Assembly (NCBI GenBank): GCA_017998195.1
Contig: JAGODN010000099.1
Coordinates: 1 to 8,413, forward strand
Length of the DNA: 8,413 nucleotides
Source of the DNA: Desulfobulbus sp.
GTDB taxonomy: Bacteria > Desulfobacterota > Desulfobulbia > Desulfobulbales > Desulfobulbaceae
Reading direction: 5' to 3'
The notes under the pieces: model-generated
Databases searched by the model: none
The model's input: the letters and a program-made list of their open reading frames with translations, nothing else
What the model was told of the DNA's origin: nothing
Translations under genes and position numbers: made by a program
Shown here: piece after piece, positions 6,968 through 8,413 of the stretch
How the letters are laid out: each line of letters starts with the position of its first letter
Position numbering within the stretch: position 1 is the stretch's first letter

Positions 6968-6973
6968 TTGTGA

Positions 6974-8257
6974 TCAGGGCAGCCGCTTGGACCACTGCGG
7001 GTAGGATTGGTTGCCCTTGAAGTTGAACAGGGTGCGCACGTCCTTGCCGTTCTTGCTGACCACGCAGACCTTGGAACTGCCGCCGCCTTTTTTGGTCACC
7101 GCAATCAGCCTGCCGTCCGGCGCCCAGGTGGGCGACTCGTAGTTGCCGCCCGAGGTCAGCTGACGCACGTTGCCGCCATTGCGGTCCATGATGAACAGCT
7201 GGTAGGTGCCGCCCTGCAGCCCGGTGAAGGCGATCTCGTCGCCCTTGGGCGACCAGGCCGGCTCACTGTTCTCGGAATTCTTGAAGGTCAGCCGCTGCAC
7301 TTGGCGGCTGGCCATGTTCATCACATAAACGTTGGGCTTGCCGCTGCGGTCGGAGACAAAGGCCATGGACTGGCCGTCGGGCGAAAACGAGGGCGAAACA
7401 TTGATACCCGCATGGGAGGTCAGCTGTTCGATGATGTTCCCCTGGCGATCGATGGTGTACAGATCCGGGGTGCCGCCCTTGCTCAGGGTCACCACCATGG
7501 TGCGCCCGTCGTTGGAAAAGGCGGGCGCCAGGTTCAACCCCTTGCGGCGGGAGATGGCGCTGGTGGTCTTGTTCTGGCGCAGATCGGTGATGTAGAGATC
7601 CTGGTTGCCGCGATGGTAGGTGGAATAGGCGAGGAAGTTGCCGTCCGGCGAGAACCGCGGCGACACGCACAGGGCGTTGTGGCGGGTGATCTGGCGCGGG
7701 TGGCGGCCAAGGATGTCGGTCACGAAGACCTCCTTGCGGCCGGTGCCGTCGGAGATCAGGGCCATGGAGGTGCGGGAAACGCCCGCCTCGCCCGTGAAGT
7801 CCTCGATCAGGCCATCACACAGGCGCAGGGTCATGTCCTCCCACTGGGAGGAGGTGCCCTTGAAGCGGCGACCGGCCAGCAACTGGTTGCTGGCCACGTC
7901 GAGGATCTGGCCCTCGATGGCCATGCCGGCCGGATCGCCGACGATCTGACCCATGACCACGTAATCGGCGCCCAGGGACTGCCAGTCGGCCTCGCGTGAG
8001 CCGCCGAAGCGGGCCGTATCGATGACCGCGATGAAACCGTGCAGTTCCAAGCCTTTGGTGAGCAGTTGGGCAACGGCCTGGCCCTGCTGCCCGGCGGCGC
8101 CACCGGTGAAGGTGGGCACGGCCACCATGATTTTGCGCACATTGGCGGCAGTGATATCGAAGTAGGCCCGTTCCGCGGCGCTCTCCCGCGCCAGGGTCAC
8201 GAAAAGAACGCTCACCACCAGGGCCAGTATCACTGCGAGTCTGTTTTGTCGCTTCAT
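6974..8257 (-). CDS. tolB: Tol-Pal system beta-propeller protein TolB
   Basis: TolB is a periplasmic protein that binds TolA, Pal and some outer-membrane lipoproteins during outer-membrane constriction. From the ATG at 8257 the product has 427 residues, the normal family length. MKRQNRLAVI and a hydrophobic core to about residue 22 form a signal peptide, with likely cleavage near SAA/ER (26-30). Residues 30-160 are the N-terminal alpha/beta domain; 165-427 form the propeller, with blade signatures FSPDG (202-206), FSNDG (247-251), FSPDG (291-295), WSPKG (335-339) and WAPDG (378-382), each followed by hydrophobic strands and LY/VY/LF motifs. The frame extends upstream to a GTG at 8317, but that would add 20 residues before the signal peptide and would begin upstream of the predicted transcription start. 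The ribosome site at 8257 is weak (CGGA, close to the ATG). Confidence 0.95.
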   Translation of the reverse strand: MKRQNRLAVILALVVSVLFVTLARESAAERAYFDITAANVRKIMVAVPTFTGGAAGQQGQAVAQLLTKGLELHGFIAVIDTARFGGSREADWQSLGADYVVMGQIVGDPAGMAIEGQILDVASNQLLAGRRFKGTSSQWEDMTLRLCDGLIEDFTGEAGVSRTSMALISDGTGRKEVFVTDILGRHPRQITRHNALCVSPRFSPDGNFLAYSTYHRGNQDLYITDLRQNKTTSAISRRKGLNLAPAFSNDGRTMVVTLSKGGTPDLYTIDRQGNIIEQLTSHAGINVSPSFSPDGQSMAFVSDRSGKPNVYVMNMASRQVQRLTFKNSENSEPAWSPKGDEIAFTGLQGGTYQLFIMDRNGGNVRQLTSGGNYESPTWAPDGRLIAVTKKGGGSSKVCVVSKNGKDVRTLFNFKGNQSYPQWSKRLP

Positions 8258-8308
8258 AATCCGTTGGAAATCTGTCTGAATTTTATAGTGGGCCGGAGCG
8301 GCACAACT

Positions 8309-8337
8309 TATATACACGATCTCTTACATATTGCCAA
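8309..8337 (-). promoter_or_regulatory. Sigma70-like promoter for tolB
   Basis: On the minus strand TTGGCA (8337-8332) and TATATA (8314-8309) are separated by exactly 17 bp. The -35 matches TTGACA at 5 of 6 positions and the -10 matches TATAAT at 5 of 6. Transcription would start near 8302, about 45 nt before the tolB ATG at 8257. The -35 lies inside the last codons of the TolA-like gene, so tolB and the genes after it could be expressed apart from the upstream tol genes. Prediction from sequence only. Confidence 0.5.
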
Positions 8338-8413
8338 GTTCACCCGGCTTGAATTTGAAACCCACTCCCGTGGTGTCCTGCTGCATCAGCGGCGGGAACG
8401 GCGGCATGGGCGC
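8324..8413 (-). CDS. C-terminal end of a TolA/TonB-like protein (5' part outside window)
   Basis: The 29 codons before the TAA at 8326-8324 encode PMPPFPPLMQQDTTG, then GVGFKFKPGELGNM. A Pro-rich PPFPPL stretch followed by a beta strand ending in F-x-F-x-P is typical of the last strand of TonB/TolA C-terminal domains, such as the E. coli TolA end DFKP. Its place directly before tolB on the same strand is where tolA is expected. TolA is an inner-membrane protein spanning the periplasm that links TolQR energy to TolB and Pal. With only 29 residues visible, the assignment rests largely on context; another TonB-family protein is possible. Confidence 0.6.
   Translation of the reverse strand, partial: APMPPFPPLMQQDTTGVGFKFKPGELGNM

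Larger units (their letters stand above)
6859..6973 (-). other. tolB-cpoB intergenic spacer with two dyad symmetries
   Basis: This 115-bp gap occupies the place where pal usually lies, yet no Pal-like reading frame fits in it. It contains a perfect 14-bp palindrome immediately after the tolB stop and a second, longer stem with a bulge (listed separately). No T tract follows either on the minus strand. A short A-rich stretch (about 6899-6918) lies before cpoB, but I could not define a promoter with acceptable spacing. Confidence 0.5.

Noticed and set aside
7007..7999. Plus-strand open frame antisense to tolB
   Set aside because: It mirrors the TolB propeller codons and has no recognisable domain or ribosome site.
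8258..8317. Longer tolB start at GTG 8317
   Set aside because: It would place 20 residues before a good signal peptide, and the predicted promoter -10 and transcription start lie at or downstream of it.
1..8413. CRISPR arrays, tRNA/rRNA genes, transposases, phage genes
   Set aside because: No direct-repeat/spacer pattern, cloverleaf, rRNA signature, or mobile-element protein motif was seen on either strand.

Overview
The window reads as a GC-rich chromosomal segment of a Gram-negative, two-membrane bacterium. The gene content (a Tol envelope cluster with a long-linker CpoB, a TlyA methyltransferase, and a prephenate dehydratase-like/ACT/TyrA fusion) suggests Desulfobacterota, perhaps a Desulfobulbaceae-like lineage. 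That placement is inference from protein character, because no marker gene is present. No rRNA, tRNA, CRISPR array, insertion sequence or phage gene was seen, and almost all of the sequence is protein-coding.

Layout. (1) Positions 1-1361, minus strand: the first 453 codons of an aromatic amino acid protein with a divergent prephenate dehydratase-like domain, an ACT domain and a prephenate/arogenate dehydrogenase domain; the 3' end lies outside the window. (2) Positions 1362-1511: a divergent intergenic region of 150 bp with a run of nine T. (3) Positions 1512-4478, plus strand: a 988-residue protein joining an MrfA/YprA-type superfamily 2 helicase (with its zinc-binding Cys cluster) to an MrfB/YprB-type RNase H-like exonuclease. 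In Bacillus these are two neighbouring genes of a mitomycin-adduct repair pathway. (4) Positions 4486-8413, minus strand: a head-to-tail cluster, in transcription order the last 29 codons of a TolA/TonB-like protein, tolB, cpoB (ybgF), a tlyA-type rRNA methyltransferase, and a small secreted protein with two bacterial SH3 domains. The last gene converges on the helicase gene with only 7 bp between stop codons.

The minus-strand genes form an envelope-maintenance operon: TolA-TolB-CpoB belong to the machinery that couples outer-membrane constriction and peptidoglycan synthesis at division. The SH3 protein is probably periplasmic and may also touch the cell wall. Two departures from the textbook tol order are visible: pal is not between tolB and cpoB, and tolB appears to have its own sigma70-like promoter overlapping the end of the TolA-like gene. 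I see no completely new multi-gene system. The most distinctive items are the single-chain MrfA-MrfB helicase-nuclease and the PheA-like/ACT/TyrA fusion with altered active-site motifs.
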